NCBI RefSeq assembly: GCF_002321025.1 | Contig: NZ_DCLL01000062.1 | Coordinates: 1-61,687 of the forward strand | Length of the DNA: 61,687 nt | Direction of reading: 5' to 3' | From: Acinetobacter lwoffii | GTDB taxonomy: Bacteria; Pseudomonadota; Gammaproteobacteria; Pseudomonadales; Moraxellaceae | Shown: positions 8,750 to 17,623 of the stretch, piece by piece | How the letters are laid out: each line of letters begins with the position of its first letter | Position numbering within the stretch: the first letter of the stretch is position 1 | Translations under genes and position numbers: made by a program | Notes under the pieces: model-generated | What the model was told of the DNA's origin: nothing | The model's database searches: none | Seen by the model: only the letters and a program-made list of their open reading frames with translations

Positions 8750-9943
8750 TCAAGTCTTAATTTCTATAAAGTTTACATTCGATTCAAATACTGCATTTAA
8801 CTGCTGTAGCAAGTCCTCCCGATCTTGTAAGGCAGCTTTAATTCTTAAATAACTCATACGAATATCATCCGGATACAAGTCAAGTAGTTGCTGGGCTTGA
8901 TCTGTATAGCCTGTGGCTTGCAACACATGCCATTTTGCAAAGCTTAAAATCGGCAATGCTGGATATTTGGCTTCCCAGTGCGAAATCTGTTGTGCAATCG
9001 CCTCATAATCTGGATTTTTCCGCAATAACTGTTGCTGGAACCACAAATAAAAGACATCCTGATTAAATTGCTGTTCCATTAAATGAATCGCGAGCACTTC
9101 ATGCTCGGCACTCATTTCTGGCATTCTAAATAATAATTTCAACCATAATAACTTGACTGAATAGTCACGATCAAATATCTGAGGTTTTAAATCTAAATAA
9201 CGTTGCTGTAAATAAAATAAATCGTCCTGTGTGGCTTGATCATAGGCCAATAATAATTGTTCCAGCCATGTTTTTTTTACTTCTTGGTCCAAATGCCCAT
9301 ATTGGGTCGAACGTAAATATAACCAGGGAAACTGCATGGCAAATACTCCCCATAATGCAACAAGGCGCTGCTCATAGGCTGTTTTAACCTGCATTAACCA
9401 AGGTGATAATTCATGCTGATTTAAAAACTCCAAATGGGTAAGTGCTTGTTCACCTTGCTGTTGTGATAAATAAATTTCAATCCGTTGCAATTCTGCCAAT
9501 TCAAATGCCATGGGATTGGATTGGTTTAAAGCAGTTAATGCATGGGTATATTGCTGTTGTCCCCAAGATAAACGTGCATCAATAATATGCTTGAGTAAAC
9601 CCGACTTGGTGAAAGACTGCTGAATAAAATCCCGCTGATCCTGAGCAGCGTTTAATAACCAGATGACTGCCAATTGTTCATAAGGGTGCAAGCGGGAAAA
9701 ACTAAAGACTGTTTCAGTTTTACGCTGTTCACGGCTGCGATACTGCTTGATCGCATACCAGATGCAATGCATCAAAAAACTTACACTGACCAAGGATGCG
9801 GCCAAAAACCAGAGGGTGGTTTGTAACTGCCACTCGCGCCAATACAGATAGACATAGCCAGCCCCATGTCCATAACTCAGGATACTCAGCACCGCAATGC
9901 CAAGTAAGCAGACAAATAAATAGGCCAGCAGAATCTGTTTCAT
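8750..9943 (-). CDS. hemY: HemY-like inner-membrane protein
   Basis: About 397 residues. Two N-terminal membrane helices (about 5-25 and 40-62) flank a short loop with the HemY-type GAGYVYLYWREWQLQTTLW. The rest is helical, TPR-like and rich in Gln and Leu. This matches the proteobacterial hemCDXY protein often called HemY, which is not the Bacillus protoporphyrinogen oxidase; its function in haem synthesis is poorly defined. A TTG at 9949 is also in frame; the ATG at 9943 is preferred. It follows hemX directly. Confidence 0.85.
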   Translation of the reverse strand: MKQILLAYLFVCLLGIAVLSILSYGHGAGYVYLYWREWQLQTTLWFLAASLVSVSFLMHCIWYAIKQYRSREQRKTETVFSFSRLHPYEQLAVIWLLNAAQDQRDFIQQSFTKSGLLKHIIDARLSWGQQQYTHALTALNQSNPMAFELAELQRIEIYLSQQQGEQALTHLEFLNQHELSPWLMQVKTAYEQRLVALWGVFAMQFPWLYLRSTQYGHLDQEVKKTWLEQLLLAYDQATQDDLFYLQQRYLDLKPQIFDRDYSVKLLWLKLLFRMPEMSAEHEVLAIHLMEQQFNQDVFYLWFQQQLLRKNPDYEAIAQQISHWEAKYPALPILSFAKWHVLQATGYTDQAQQLLDLYPDDIRMSYLRIKAALQDREDLLQQLNAVFESNVNFIEIKT

Positions 9944-9949
9944 AAGCAA

Positions 9950-10789
9950 TTAGCCCACTAGGGTGCGTGTGTTTAATAATGGAATCGGAGTAATCGGGGT
10001 GGCCTTAATTTGATTCAATTGCTGAATCCATTTTTGGCTCTGTGCATCCGGCAATTGCTCCAAGACTTCAATCACGGCATTCAGTGCTTGCTGAAAAGCG
10101 ACGGATTGGTCTTTTTGCAAGGTATTTTGTGCGATGAGCAAGCGCAATTGGGCCTCTTTCAGTACCAGATGCCGTTGCATCAAGACTATGCTTGGCTGAT
10201 CTGCGGATTCAATCTGAACCCAGCGCTGCCAGAAAGAGCGTTGAGTTTCTGGACGCTGACGATATGGTGTCCGAATTTCTTTTTCAATTTCAGTATCCAT
10301 CTGCACCAAAACTTCTTTTACTTTATTTTGCTGCACTAATCGGCTGTTCACGAATTTTTTCAGCATGTCCTGATCTTTTGCAATTACTTGCTGCAAACTA
10401 CTGACCAAGGCAGGCGCTAAAATATAATCATCCAGCTCATTGGATAACTGATTTAATTTCTCAATCGCAGTGGCGTATTGTTGCTGTTGCAGTGCAAATT
10501 CGATCAGATCCAGATGTTGCTGTACTAAGGCAATATCATTCTGTGTTTCATTAGCTACCGCTTCACTTACTGGCGCTTTTGCTGAAGTAGCCCTAGCACT
10601 TTCCTGCTGAGCAGAAATCTGGCGTTTTAAAGCCACGAACTGATCATTGAGATTGGCATTTTGCTGCTGTAACTGATTGATGCTTTGATTGAATTCAGTC
10701 TGTGCTGTATTCAGAACATGAAAGTCATAGCTAAGCTTGATGAGCCACGCCATACTCAAGATGAACACTACAATGAATAGTTTCTTCAT
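9950..10789 (-). CDS. hemX: HemX-like membrane protein
   Basis: 279 residues, shorter than the roughly 390-residue E. coli HemX. A single N-terminal membrane anchor (LFIVVFILSMAWLIKLSY) is followed by a coiled coil (about 30-65) and a helical periplasmic domain with the HemX-type FWQRWVQI. HemX is usually labelled uroporphyrinogen-III C-methyltransferase-like but lacks the methyltransferase fold. Its ATG overlaps the hemD stop (ATGA), so translation is coupled. Confidence 0.85.
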   Translation of the reverse strand: MKKLFIVVFILSMAWLIKLSYDFHVLNTAQTEFNQSINQLQQQNANLNDQFVALKRQISAQQESARATSAKAPVSEAVANETQNDIALVQQHLDLIEFALQQQQYATAIEKLNQLSNELDDYILAPALVSSLQQVIAKDQDMLKKFVNSRLVQQNKVKEVLVQMDTEIEKEIRTPYRQRPETQRSFWQRWVQIESADQPSIVLMQRHLVLKEAQLRLLIAQNTLQKDQSVAFQQALNAVIEVLEQLPDAQSQKWIQQLNQIKATPITPIPLLNTRTLVG

Positions 10790-11565
10790 GCGTTCCCTAA
10801 TATCAGCCTCATTTTCTGCAAGATCGTATTTGCCTCTAAATCATCGACTTGTACGAATTGAAAACTTGCCTGATGCTGCTGTTGATATTCCCCAAGAATA
10901 GTGGCCAAACGTGGCCCCAAAACCAAATAACAGGCTTGCTGTATGAACTCTGCACTATCCTGCATAATTGCCAGCCAGTTTAACCAGCTTGCCTCACTAG
11001 TGATCAGAACTGCAAAACGCTGCTGCCTCTTAAGCAGCGACAAGTTCTCTGCCAAAATCGTTGCCGTCGTTTCAGGACATTGCCGCCGGTACAAAATAAA
11101 GTTTAAAACTTTAATATTGCTGGCACGTAAATGATCCATCATAAATTGACGACCGCCTTCTCCGCGCCAGAAGGCTACACCTGAGCCAGAAGCCAGTTGC
11201 TTCAACACAGGCAATTGCAGCATGCCTTCCGAGGTTTCGACCTCAGGCACATGACTATGAATGCCGTAGCTCGCCAATGCCTGTTCAGTGGCTTTGCCCA
11301 CTGCCACCCAATGCACCTGCGCCAAGGCCGAGAGCTTAATACCCGCCTGTTGTAAATATTGCATGCCAATCTGAGCGGCCGTCGGGCTAACCACCACAAT
11401 AATCTGTGCCTGCTCCAGCTGCTGATACAAACTCGACAGCTCATCGGAATAAGGCATGGCATGCAGTTCGAGCAAAGGCAATTCTAAAACAGACACTTGC
11501 GCTGCCTGTAACTGCTGGGTCAAACCTGCAGCACGATCACTGGGGCGGGTATTAATCAATAACAT
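10786..11565 (-). CDS. hemD: Uroporphyrinogen-III synthase
   Basis: Cyclises hydroxymethylbilane to uroporphyrinogen III, the step after HemC. The 259-residue protein has the two-lobed HemD layout: N-terminal INTRPSDRAAGL, central VVVSPTAAQIGMQYL and VGKATEQAL, and C-terminal VLITSEASWLNWL and VLGPRLA. HemD sequences are poorly conserved, so position matters: it follows hemC with a one-base TGATG overlap and overlaps hemX by four bases. Confidence 0.93.
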   Translation of the reverse strand: MLLINTRPSDRAAGLTQQLQAAQVSVLELPLLELHAMPYSDELSSLYQQLEQAQIIVVVSPTAAQIGMQYLQQAGIKLSALAQVHWVAVGKATEQALASYGIHSHVPEVETSEGMLQLPVLKQLASGSGVAFWRGEGGRQFMMDHLRASNIKVLNFILYRRQCPETTATILAENLSLLKRQQRFAVLITSEASWLNWLAIMQDSAEFIQQACYLVLGPRLATILGEYQQQHQASFQFVQVDDLEANTILQKMRLILGNA

Positions 11566-12488
11566 CAGTGTGAATAGAGTGCTTTCAGCAACTCGCCAGC
11601 ACCTTGATCAAGCAAGTCTTTTGCCAGCTTCACACCCAATTGCTCTGCATCTGCCGTTTTTCCAGTCTGCTGTGCCCGGAGCAAAACTGCTCCATCGATA
11701 CTGCCTACACGACCTTCGATTGAAATCACACCCTCTTTGAGCGTGGCATAACCGGCAATCGGCACCTGACAGCCGCCTTCTAGATAGGCATTAAAGGCAC
11801 GTTCGGCACGTACACACGCATCTGTATCCGCATGCAGGAGTGGCTGAATCAAGTCCAGCACCGTCTGATCATGAGTACGGCATTCCAAACCTAGCGCACC
11901 TTGACCCACGGCCGGCAGACTGACTTCAGGCGTCAGAGTATGACGAATGCGTTCTGCCAGACCCAAGCGTTTTAAACCGGCACTGGCCAGAATAATCGCA
12001 TCATACTGACCAGCATCCAGTTTGGACAAGCGTGTGCCGACATTACCGCGTAAATCGATAATATCCAGATCTGGACGCTGTTTTAAAATCTGGGTTTTAC
12101 GGCGCAAGCTTGAGGTTCCGACTTTGGCGCCTTGTGGCAATTCTTCAAAACTAGTGTAGGTATTCGACACAAAGGCATCTAAGGGATCTTCACGTTCACA
12201 GATCACTGCCAGACTCAGACCTTCGGGCAAGGCCATCGGGACATCTTTCATGGAATGCACAGCCAGATCTGCACGACCATCCAGTAAAGCGGCTTCTAAT
12301 TCTTTTACAAACAGTCCTTTTCCACCAATTTTAGCCAGTGGTGTATCTAGAATTTTATCGCCCTGTGTAACAAAAGTGACTAACTCAACCTGCAAACCAG
12401 CTTGCAAATCTTGTAGGCGCGCACGGATGTGTTCCGCTTGCCAAAGCGCAAGTGGACTTTGTCGAGTTGCAATTTTTAGGGTCTTCAT
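11565..12488 (-). CDS. hemC: Hydroxymethylbilane synthase (porphobilinogen deaminase)
   Basis: Joins four porphobilinogen units into hydroxymethylbilane. About 307 residues from the ATG of M-K-T-L-K-I-A-T-R; an upstream extension lacks family similarity. Visible are RQSPLALWQAEHI, VHSMKDVP, GTSSLRR, DLRGNVGTRL and the cofactor-attachment loop EGGCQVPIAGY, whose Cys carries the dipyrromethane. First gene of hemC-hemD-hemX-hemY. algR lies upstream, as in Pseudomonas. Confidence 0.97.
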   Translation of the reverse strand: MKTLKIATRQSPLALWQAEHIRARLQDLQAGLQVELVTFVTQGDKILDTPLAKIGGKGLFVKELEAALLDGRADLAVHSMKDVPMALPEGLSLAVICEREDPLDAFVSNTYTSFEELPQGAKVGTSSLRRKTQILKQRPDLDIIDLRGNVGTRLSKLDAGQYDAIILASAGLKRLGLAERIRHTLTPEVSLPAVGQGALGLECRTHDQTVLDLIQPLLHADTDACVRAERAFNAYLEGGCQVPIAGYATLKEGVISIEGRVGSIDGAVLLRAQQTGKTADAEQLGVKLAKDLLDQGAGELLKALYSH

Positions 12489-12596
12489 AAATTTCAATAA
12501 CAGTAAATGAGAACAATAGTCTAAACTTAACCTGCTCACTTGAAAATGCAAGTGAATTTATATAAGTTTCAACTCAATGCTCTCATTCATCCCCTG

Positions 12597-13337
12597 CTAA
12601 AGCTTTTGAATCCGATCTCGTAAAAACGGTAAATGTCGCCGACTAACCGCCAAACGATCGTCCAGCTCACGACAACGTACCTGATACTGACCAGAACTCA
12701 CCACTTCCAGACCATCCAGATAATGCACCGAGATCAAGGCATTACGATGAATCCGGATAAACTGGTTCCCAAACTCCTGCTCTAACTCCTTTAAGGTTTC
12801 ATCAATCAATACACTGCCGTTTTTATGACGCACAGTGACATATTTCTGATCCGCCAGAAAATAATAGATATTTTCAACTGGCACCAATTCGACACCACGA
12901 TAGGTCTTTGCCGCAATCTGCTGGCGGCTGATATTGATTTCGTCCATATTTTCTTTTTGTTTTAGTTGGCTCATTTGAGCTTGGGTAAGTTTAGTTAAGT
13001 GCTCTAAAACCTGTGCCAATTCCTGTTGCATCACCGGTTTAAGCAAGTAGCCTTCGGCATTTGATTTAAATGCATCCAGCGCATGTTGGTCATAGGCCGT
13101 ACAAAAGACAATGGCCGGCATTGGATCCAGTTGACGCAAATGTTGCGCACAAGCTAGTCCATTCATTTCAGGCATTTGAATATCTAATAGGATGACATCG
13201 GGTTCGTATTGGTGAGCCAGATCAATCGCTTGACGGCCATGGCTTGCTGTCGCCACCACATCATGCCCCAGTTGAGAGACCAAACGTGATAAACGCTCGA
13301 CGGCCAAAGGCTCATCATCACAAATCAGGATGTCCAT
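12597..13337 (-). CDS. algR: LytTR-type response regulator (AlgR-like)
   Basis: 246 residues. An N-terminal receiver domain carries the acidic pair in ICDDEPL, the phospho-acceptor Asp in VILLDIQMPEMNG (about 54), and Lys in YLLKPV (about 101). After a linker comes the C-terminal LytTR DNA-binding domain (VENIYYFLADQKYVTV, IRIHRNALIS). In Pseudomonas AlgR controls twitching, alginate and virulence genes and sits in the same order algZ-algR-hemC-hemD, which supports the name. The partner kinase lies 69 bases upstream on the same strand. Target genes here are unknown. Confidence 0.92.
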   Translation of the reverse strand: MDILICDDEPLAVERLSRLVSQLGHDVVATASHGRQAIDLAHQYEPDVILLDIQMPEMNGLACAQHLRQLDPMPAIVFCTAYDQHALDAFKSNAEGYLLKPVMQQELAQVLEHLTKLTQAQMSQLKQKENMDEINISRQQIAAKTYRGVELVPVENIYYFLADQKYVTVRHKNGSVLIDETLKELEQEFGNQFIRIHRNALISVHYLDGLEVVSSGQYQVRCRELDDRLAVSRRHLPFLRDRIQKL

Positions 13338-13406
13338 TTCTCCTCCTTACCCAGTTAACCTCATCAGATGAATGATAAAGCCAACTGCGATTTCTTTGAT
13401 TTATTT

Positions 13407-14561
13407 TTATTTATATTGATATCGCACTACCGTCGTAAACATCCCTTCGCCGGCAAAGGTTTGAAAAGTCACACTAGGTCCATAATAAGCTTGCAGACGC
13501 TGTCTAACATTTTCTATTGCAATACCATGTCCCTTTTTTAAAATTTTATTATCCTGTGCATAAGGGTTGGTTATGATGATATTAATTTGATTTTGCAATA
13601 TTTCAACCAATATGCTTATGGTACTCTTTGTGAGAATTTTTTCAACTCCATGGAAAATACTATTTTCTAACAAGGGTTGTAAAGTTAATAATGGAATTTG
13701 AACTTGTGAGTATAAGTCTTTGTTTTCTAACTTCCATTCCACCTGCAAACGCTCACCTAGACGGATCTGTTCAATCTCCAGATAGCGCTGGCACAGATCA
13801 ATTTCCTCCTGCAGGTTGACCAGTTTTAATTCCTGAAAGCTGGCACGAAATAACCGTGACAAATTCAACAGCATGTGCTCGGCTTTATCCGGATCGATAC
13901 TGATCAGGCTGATCACACTATTCATGCTGTTAAACAGGAAATGCGGCTGAATCCGTGCCTGCATGGCCTGAATTCTAGCATTCAGCTCGCTATGCTGCTG
14001 CTGCTCCCATTGTTCACGCAAGTAAAGATAACGAAAACAGAAGGTTCCCAGTAAAATTCCCAGACTTAAATGGAGTCCAACCTGATCCAGCGCAATCGCC
14101 AGGTTTAAATCCTGAAAATTAAAATTCTGTCCAAAATATATCAAGATATTCAGGTTCACCGTAGTGAGCAGTACAATTGCCTGTAACAGCAGAAATCCAG
14201 AAATCAAAGCCAGTTTGATTCCCATACGTTGAAAGGCTTGATGGAACAGCTCGACCAGTGCTGCAAAACATAACAGTACCCAGTTGATATACAGGATATA
14301 TTGCAGCAGGTGCATTCCATTCAAAGCCTGCCAGGATTGCGCTTCTGCAAGCGCCAGAATCATGGCCAGAATATTGCCGCCAGCAAACAGTTCCAGCAAA
14401 TAGCGTAGATTGCCGATCTGGCTAAAAAAATAGGAATTTTGCGTCTGTTCGTTTATCGATGTAAAAGATTGAGCAGATGTGACTTCGGCAATGGGCTTTG
14501 AATTTGTTATACTCTTTTTCGTTCTACTGCTTTTAATCTGATTGAGCCGACATGACCACAT
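13407..14561 (-). CDS. algZ: Sensor histidine kinase, LytS/AlgZ (FimS) type
   Basis: Up to 384 residues. Several membrane helices (about 50-175) are followed by the His_kinase domain of the LytS type, with the phospho-accepting His in QPHFLFNSMNSV (about 205), and a compact ATPase domain (LLTLQPLLENSIFHG; GHGIAIENVRQRLQAYYG). It pairs with the LytTR regulator just downstream. The start is uncertain: the longest frame begins inside argH, with the first 20 or so residues overlying the argH promoter and lacking family character, so a later start is possible. Confidence 0.88.
   Translation of the reverse strand: MWSCRLNQIKSSRTKKSITNSKPIAEVTSAQSFTSINEQTQNSYFFSQIGNLRYLLELFAGGNILAMILALAEAQSWQALNGMHLLQYILYINWVLLCFAALVELFHQAFQRMGIKLALISGFLLLQAIVLLTTVNLNILIYFGQNFNFQDLNLAIALDQVGLHLSLGILLGTFCFRYLYLREQWEQQQHSELNARIQAMQARIQPHFLFNSMNSVISLISIDPDKAEHMLLNLSRLFRASFQELKLVNLQEEIDLCQRYLEIEQIRLGERLQVEWKLENKDLYSQVQIPLLTLQPLLENSIFHGVEKILTKSTISILVEILQNQINIIITNPYAQDNKILKKGHGIAIENVRQRLQAYYGPSVTFQTFAGEGMFTTVVRYQYK
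14505..14513 (+). promoter_or_regulatory. Extended -10 promoter element of argH
   Basis: TGTTATACT forms a TG-N-TATACT extended -10, about 40 bases before the argH ATG. No good -35 is found 16-18 bases upstream, as expected for this class. Confidence 0.5.
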
Positions 14562-15982
14562 CTTCTAATTCCTCTAATCCATCACACGCCCATACTTCGG
14601 GTATGTGGGGCGGTCGTTTCTCTGAAGCGACTGATGCTTTTGTTGCTGAATTTACAGCATCTGTTCAATTTGACCAACGTTTTTATAAACAAGATATTGC
14701 AGGCTCGATTGCCCATGCAACCATGCTGGCAAAAGTGGGCGTACTGACCACGCAAGAACGCGATGACATTATTGAAGGTCTGACAGCGATTCAAGCCGAT
14801 ATTGAAGCAGGCAACTTTGAATGGCGCATTGATTTAGAAGATGTCCACATGAACATTGAGTCACGCCTGACTCAACGTATCGGCATTACTGGCAAGAAAC
14901 TGCATACCGGTCGTAGCCGTAATGACCAGGTGGCTACAGATATCCGTCTTTATGTACGCGATGAAATCGATAGCATCCTGGAATTACTGAAAAAATTACA
15001 AAAAGGTATTTTAAGCTTAGCGGCTAAAAACACCGACACCATCATGCCTGGCTTCACCCACTTGCAAACCGCTCAGCCAGTGACTTTTGGTCATCATCTA
15101 ATGGCTTGGTTTGAAATGCTGGTACGCGATTCAGAACGTCTGATTGATTGCCGTAAGCGTGTCAACCGTATGCCGCTTGGTTCTGCTGCACTTGCAGGTA
15201 CTACTTATCCAATCGACCGTGCTTATACTGCTGAACTGCTAGGTTTTGAAGCTGTTGCTGAAAACTCGCTGGATGCAGTATCGGATCGTGACTTTGCGAT
15301 TGAATTTAATGCCGCTGCATCTTTAATTATGATGCATTTATCACGTATGTCTGAAGAACTGATTCTATGGACATCTGCACAGTTCAAATTCGTGAATATT
15401 CCAGATCGCTTCTGTACTGGCTCTTCAATCATGCCGCAGAAGAAAAATCCGGATGTGCCTGAACTGGTACGTGGTAAAACCGGCCGTGTCTATGGCGATT
15501 TGATGAGCCTGCTGACTTTAATGAAAGGCCAGCCTCTAGCCTATAACAAAGACAATCAGGAAGATAAAGAGCCATTGTTCGATGCGATCGATACAGTTCG
15601 TGGTTCACTCATGGCATTTGCTGACATGATTCCTGCACTGGTTCCAAACATTGCTGAAATGCGCGAAGCAGCGCTGCGTGGTTTCTCAACTGCGACTGAC
15701 CTAGCTGATTACCTGGTGAAAAACGGCGTTGCATTCCGTGATGCGCACGAGATTGTAGGTAAAGCGGTTGCACTCGGTGTACAAGAATCTAAAGACCTGT
15801 CTGAATTGACACTCGAACAACTGCAACAGTTCTCTGACCTGATTCAAGCAGACGTATTTGAAAAAGCCCTAACTCTTGAAGCTTCGGTGAATGCCCGTAA
15901 TCACATTGGTGGCACCGCGCCTGCTCAAGTGAAAGCAGCCATTGAGCGTGCACATGCGCGTTTGGAACAACTTTACGCATAA
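14552..15982 (+). CDS. argH: Argininosuccinate lyase
   Basis: Final step of arginine synthesis, splitting argininosuccinate to arginine and fumarate. 476 residues, normal length with a Ser/Asn-rich N-terminal extension before MWGGRFSE. The superfamily signature GSSIMPQKKNPD (about 290), the HTGRSRNDQVATD block (about 114) and TAQPVTFGHHL (about 167) are intact. It is divergent from the AlgZ/AlgR genes and its start overlaps the longest AlgZ frame by 10 bases. yggX follows after 15 bases and is probably cotranscribed. Confidence 0.98.
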   Translation: MTTSSNSSNPSHAHTSGMWGGRFSEATDAFVAEFTASVQFDQRFYKQDIAGSIAHATMLAKVGVLTTQERDDIIEGLTAIQADIEAGNFEWRIDLEDVHMNIESRLTQRIGITGKKLHTGRSRNDQVATDIRLYVRDEIDSILELLKKLQKGILSLAAKNTDTIMPGFTHLQTAQPVTFGHHLMAWFEMLVRDSERLIDCRKRVNRMPLGSAALAGTTYPIDRAYTAELLGFEAVAENSLDAVSDRDFAIEFNAAASLIMMHLSRMSEELILWTSAQFKFVNIPDRFCTGSSIMPQKKNPDVPELVRGKTGRVYGDLMSLLTLMKGQPLAYNKDNQEDKEPLFDAIDTVRGSLMAFADMIPALVPNIAEMREAALRGFSTATDLADYLVKNGVAFRDAHEIVGKAVALGVQESKDLSELTLEQLQQFSDLIQADVFEKALTLEASVNARNHIGGTAPAQVKAAIERAHARLEQLYA

Positions 15983-15997
15983 TTTTGGAGTATGGAT

Positions 15998-16267
15998 ATG
16001 TCTCGACAAGTTTTTTGCCGTAAGTATCAGGCGGACATGGAAGGTTTAGACTTTGCTCCATTCCCGGGGCCAAAGGGTCAGGAATTGTTTGACACCGTGT
16101 CTAAACAGGCTTGGCAAGAATGGCTAAAACACCAGACTACGCTAATTAATGAAAAGCGTTTGAACGTGTTTGAAGCAGATGCGAAAAAGTTTCTTGAAGA
16201 ACAGCGTGAAAAGTTCTTTAACAATGATGCATCCCTAGAAAAAGCCGAAGGGCTGAAGCCTGAGTAA
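15998..16267 (+). CDS. yggX: Iron-trafficking / oxidative damage protection protein YggX
   Basis: About 89 residues from M-S-R-Q-V-F-C; the ATG at 15998 has TGGAG at a good distance, so the earlier ATG at 15992 is less likely. The family's conserved Cys (FCRKYQ) and PFPGPKGQELF, WQEWLKHQTTLINEKRLN and KFL blocks are present. YggX helps protect Fe-S proteins from oxidation. Follows argH closely. A candidate sRNA starts immediately after, or within, its 3' end. Confidence 0.95.
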   Translation: MSRQVFCRKYQADMEGLDFAPFPGPKGQELFDTVSKQAWQEWLKHQTTLINEKRLNVFEADAKKFLEEQREKFFNNDASLEKAEGLKPE

Positions 16268-16272
16268 AAAAG

Positions 16273-16363
16273 AAAGCACTGCTTTTCTTTTTTACGTAAG
16301 ACAAGGACGAAGTCCGCGTAGACTTTAATCTAAAAGAATCTCCAACTTTGGAGATTCTTTTTT
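16273..16363 (+). ncRNA. Candidate small RNA, repeat copy 1, with terminator
   Basis: Directly after yggX lies a stretch sharing a core (GACAA.GA.GAAGTCCGCGTAG) with a second copy 175 bases on. It contains a GGAC-GAA-GTCC hairpin and ends in a strong terminator: AGAATCTCC / GGAGATTCT with loop AACTTT, then TTTTT (16335-16363). No coding frame or ribosome binding site. A weak promoter (TTGAAG, 17 bases, TTTAAC at 16194-16222) lies inside yggX, so this could be a 3'-UTR-derived RNA. Confidence 0.6.
16335..16363 (+). terminator. Terminator of yggX / sRNA copy 1
   Basis: 9-bp perfect stem AGAATCTCC/GGAGATTCT, loop AACTTT, then five T. Confidence 0.9.
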
Positions 16364-16448
16364 ATGTGTTGTTCTAAACATTACTCAAGACCAGCGAAGC
16401 ACGTAGTTTTGAATGTAAAGAGCTCCCCATACAGAAGCTTTTCACATT

Positions 16449-16532
16449 AAAGCCCTGCTTTTCTTTTGTCACACGAGACAAAGATGAAGTCCGCGTAGGC
16501 ATAAATCTATCCCCTATCTCAGGGGATTTTTT
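16449..16532 (+). ncRNA. Candidate small RNA, repeat copy 2, with terminator
   Basis: Second copy of the unit at 16273: AAAGCCCTGCTTTTCTTTT, then a core differing from copy 1 at few positions, then ATCCCCT / AGGGGAT with loop ATCTC and a T run. The two copies match over about 60 bases but their terminators differ in sequence, which suggests selection on the core RNA rather than a plain recent duplication. Confidence 0.6.
16509..16532 (+). terminator. Terminator of sRNA copy 2
   Basis: Stem ATCCCCT/AGGGGAT with loop ATCTC followed by TTTTTT. Confidence 0.8.
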
Positions 16533-16743
16533 GACTAAATCTAGCAAATCTTACTAACCAATATTTAGGGCACAAAAAACAGATTTTCACTTATCCTATT
16601 TCGTCTATCGAGTCAGTCACTATCCTGCTGAAAAACATTCATATTTGTATCAAAATAATGGATTGTAAAAGCGATATACAGAGTAATCACAAAACACAAC
16701 ATTCTGCTACAAGAAGCCACATGATTTAAAAAAATCACATCTC

Positions 16744-16849
16744 TATAATAAGCCCTAAGAAGATGAGATATCTTTGAATAACTATAATAACAAGCAACAA
16801 ATACCCCGATTTCATCCCAGTTCTTCCCCCAAAGGCTGGGTATTTTTTT
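16744..16849 (+). other. AT-rich intergenic stretch with -10-like boxes and a terminator-like hairpin
   Basis: Two TATAAT boxes (16744-16749 and 16783-16788) precede a terminator-like structure in which AATACCC (16800-16806) can pair with GGGTATT (16838-16844), or CCCAG with CTGGG, before a T7 run. No good -35 is seen. It could encode a short RNA, but the evidence is weak. An open frame of 97 codons on the minus strand here shows no coding character. Confidence 0.3.
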
Positions 16850-16888
16850 GCCTGTAATTTGCCGATTGGCTTGATGATTTAAGCGTAT

Positions 16889-16914
16889 AAAAAAAGCCCC
16901 TTTCAAGGAGCTTC
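16889..16914 (-). terminator. Terminator of pgsA
   Basis: On the minus strand AAGCTCCTT / AGGGGCTT with loop GAA is followed by TTTTT. Confidence 0.75.
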
Positions 16915-16928
16915 TTTTTTCATTTCAA

Positions 16929-17528
16929 TTAAGGCTGTTTCAGATATGGCCAAGCCGCTTTCAGATAAATGAACATCGACCATAAAGTGAGTACGACTGC
17001 GGTGTATAGCAAGGCATATGCCAGTATTTCCAGCGGTGGCCAGTTCAGCAGGAATACGGTGATGGCGATCATCTGGAAAGCTGTTTTGTATTTACCCACC
17101 GTTGAAACCGCAACATTGGTCCGCGCACCGAGTTCTGCCATCCATTCACGCAGGGCTGAAACGGTAATTTCACGCGAAATAATCACAATCGCAGCAAAAG
17201 CCATCGACATGGAAGGTTGCCATTGCACCAGTACAATCAATGCAGCCGTGACCATCAATTTATCTGCAACTGGGTCGAGGAAACGCCCAAAAGCGGAAGT
17301 CTGATTTAATGTTCGTGCCAGATAGCCATCAAACCAGTCCGTTACCGCAGCCACCACAAAGATCGTGGTTAAAATAATATGCCGCGTCATGTCTGGGTTA
17401 TGGGCATCAAAGCCCATTGCAGGCGGCCAGTAAGCCACCAATAAAAATACCGGAATAAGAGCGATACGCGCCAAGGTCAAGATATTTGGAATATTCAGGA
17501 TACGACCTGTAGTCATAGACACCGCCAA
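16929..17528 (-). CDS. pgsA: CDP-diacylglycerol-glycerol-3-phosphate 3-phosphatidyltransferase
   Basis: Makes phosphatidylglycerol phosphate, the committed step to phosphatidylglycerol and cardiolipin. An integral membrane enzyme of 199 residues. The CDP-alcohol phosphotransferase motif is complete: DWFDGYLART...FGRFLDPVADK, with its paired Asp residues (about 64-91). The N terminus NIPNILTLARI is typical. Two starts compete: a TTG at 17528 with AGGGG five bases upstream, and an ATG at 17516 that is 18 bases from that site; spacing favours TTG. Ends in its own terminator. Confidence 0.95.
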   Translation of the reverse strand: MAVSMTTGRILNIPNILTLARIALIPVFLLVAYWPPAMGFDAHNPDMTRHIILTTIFVVAAVTDWFDGYLARTLNQTSAFGRFLDPVADKLMVTAALIVLVQWQPSMSMAFAAIVIISREITVSALREWMAELGARTNVAVSTVGKYKTAFQMIAITVFLLNWPPLEILAYALLYTAVVLTLWSMFIYLKAAWPYLKQP

Positions 17529-17623
17529 TTGTTCCCCTCATGTACGATGAAAATGCACACTTTTTTAGAGGTTTGATCCATCATTAATAGGCTTCACTTT
17601 ATACGAATTGACTTGCAGTGTCA

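Noticed and set aside
16613..16906. 97-codon minus-strand frame in the pgsA-yggX gap
   Set aside because: No ribosome binding site, irregular amino acid make-up, and it overlies the terminator-like structures.
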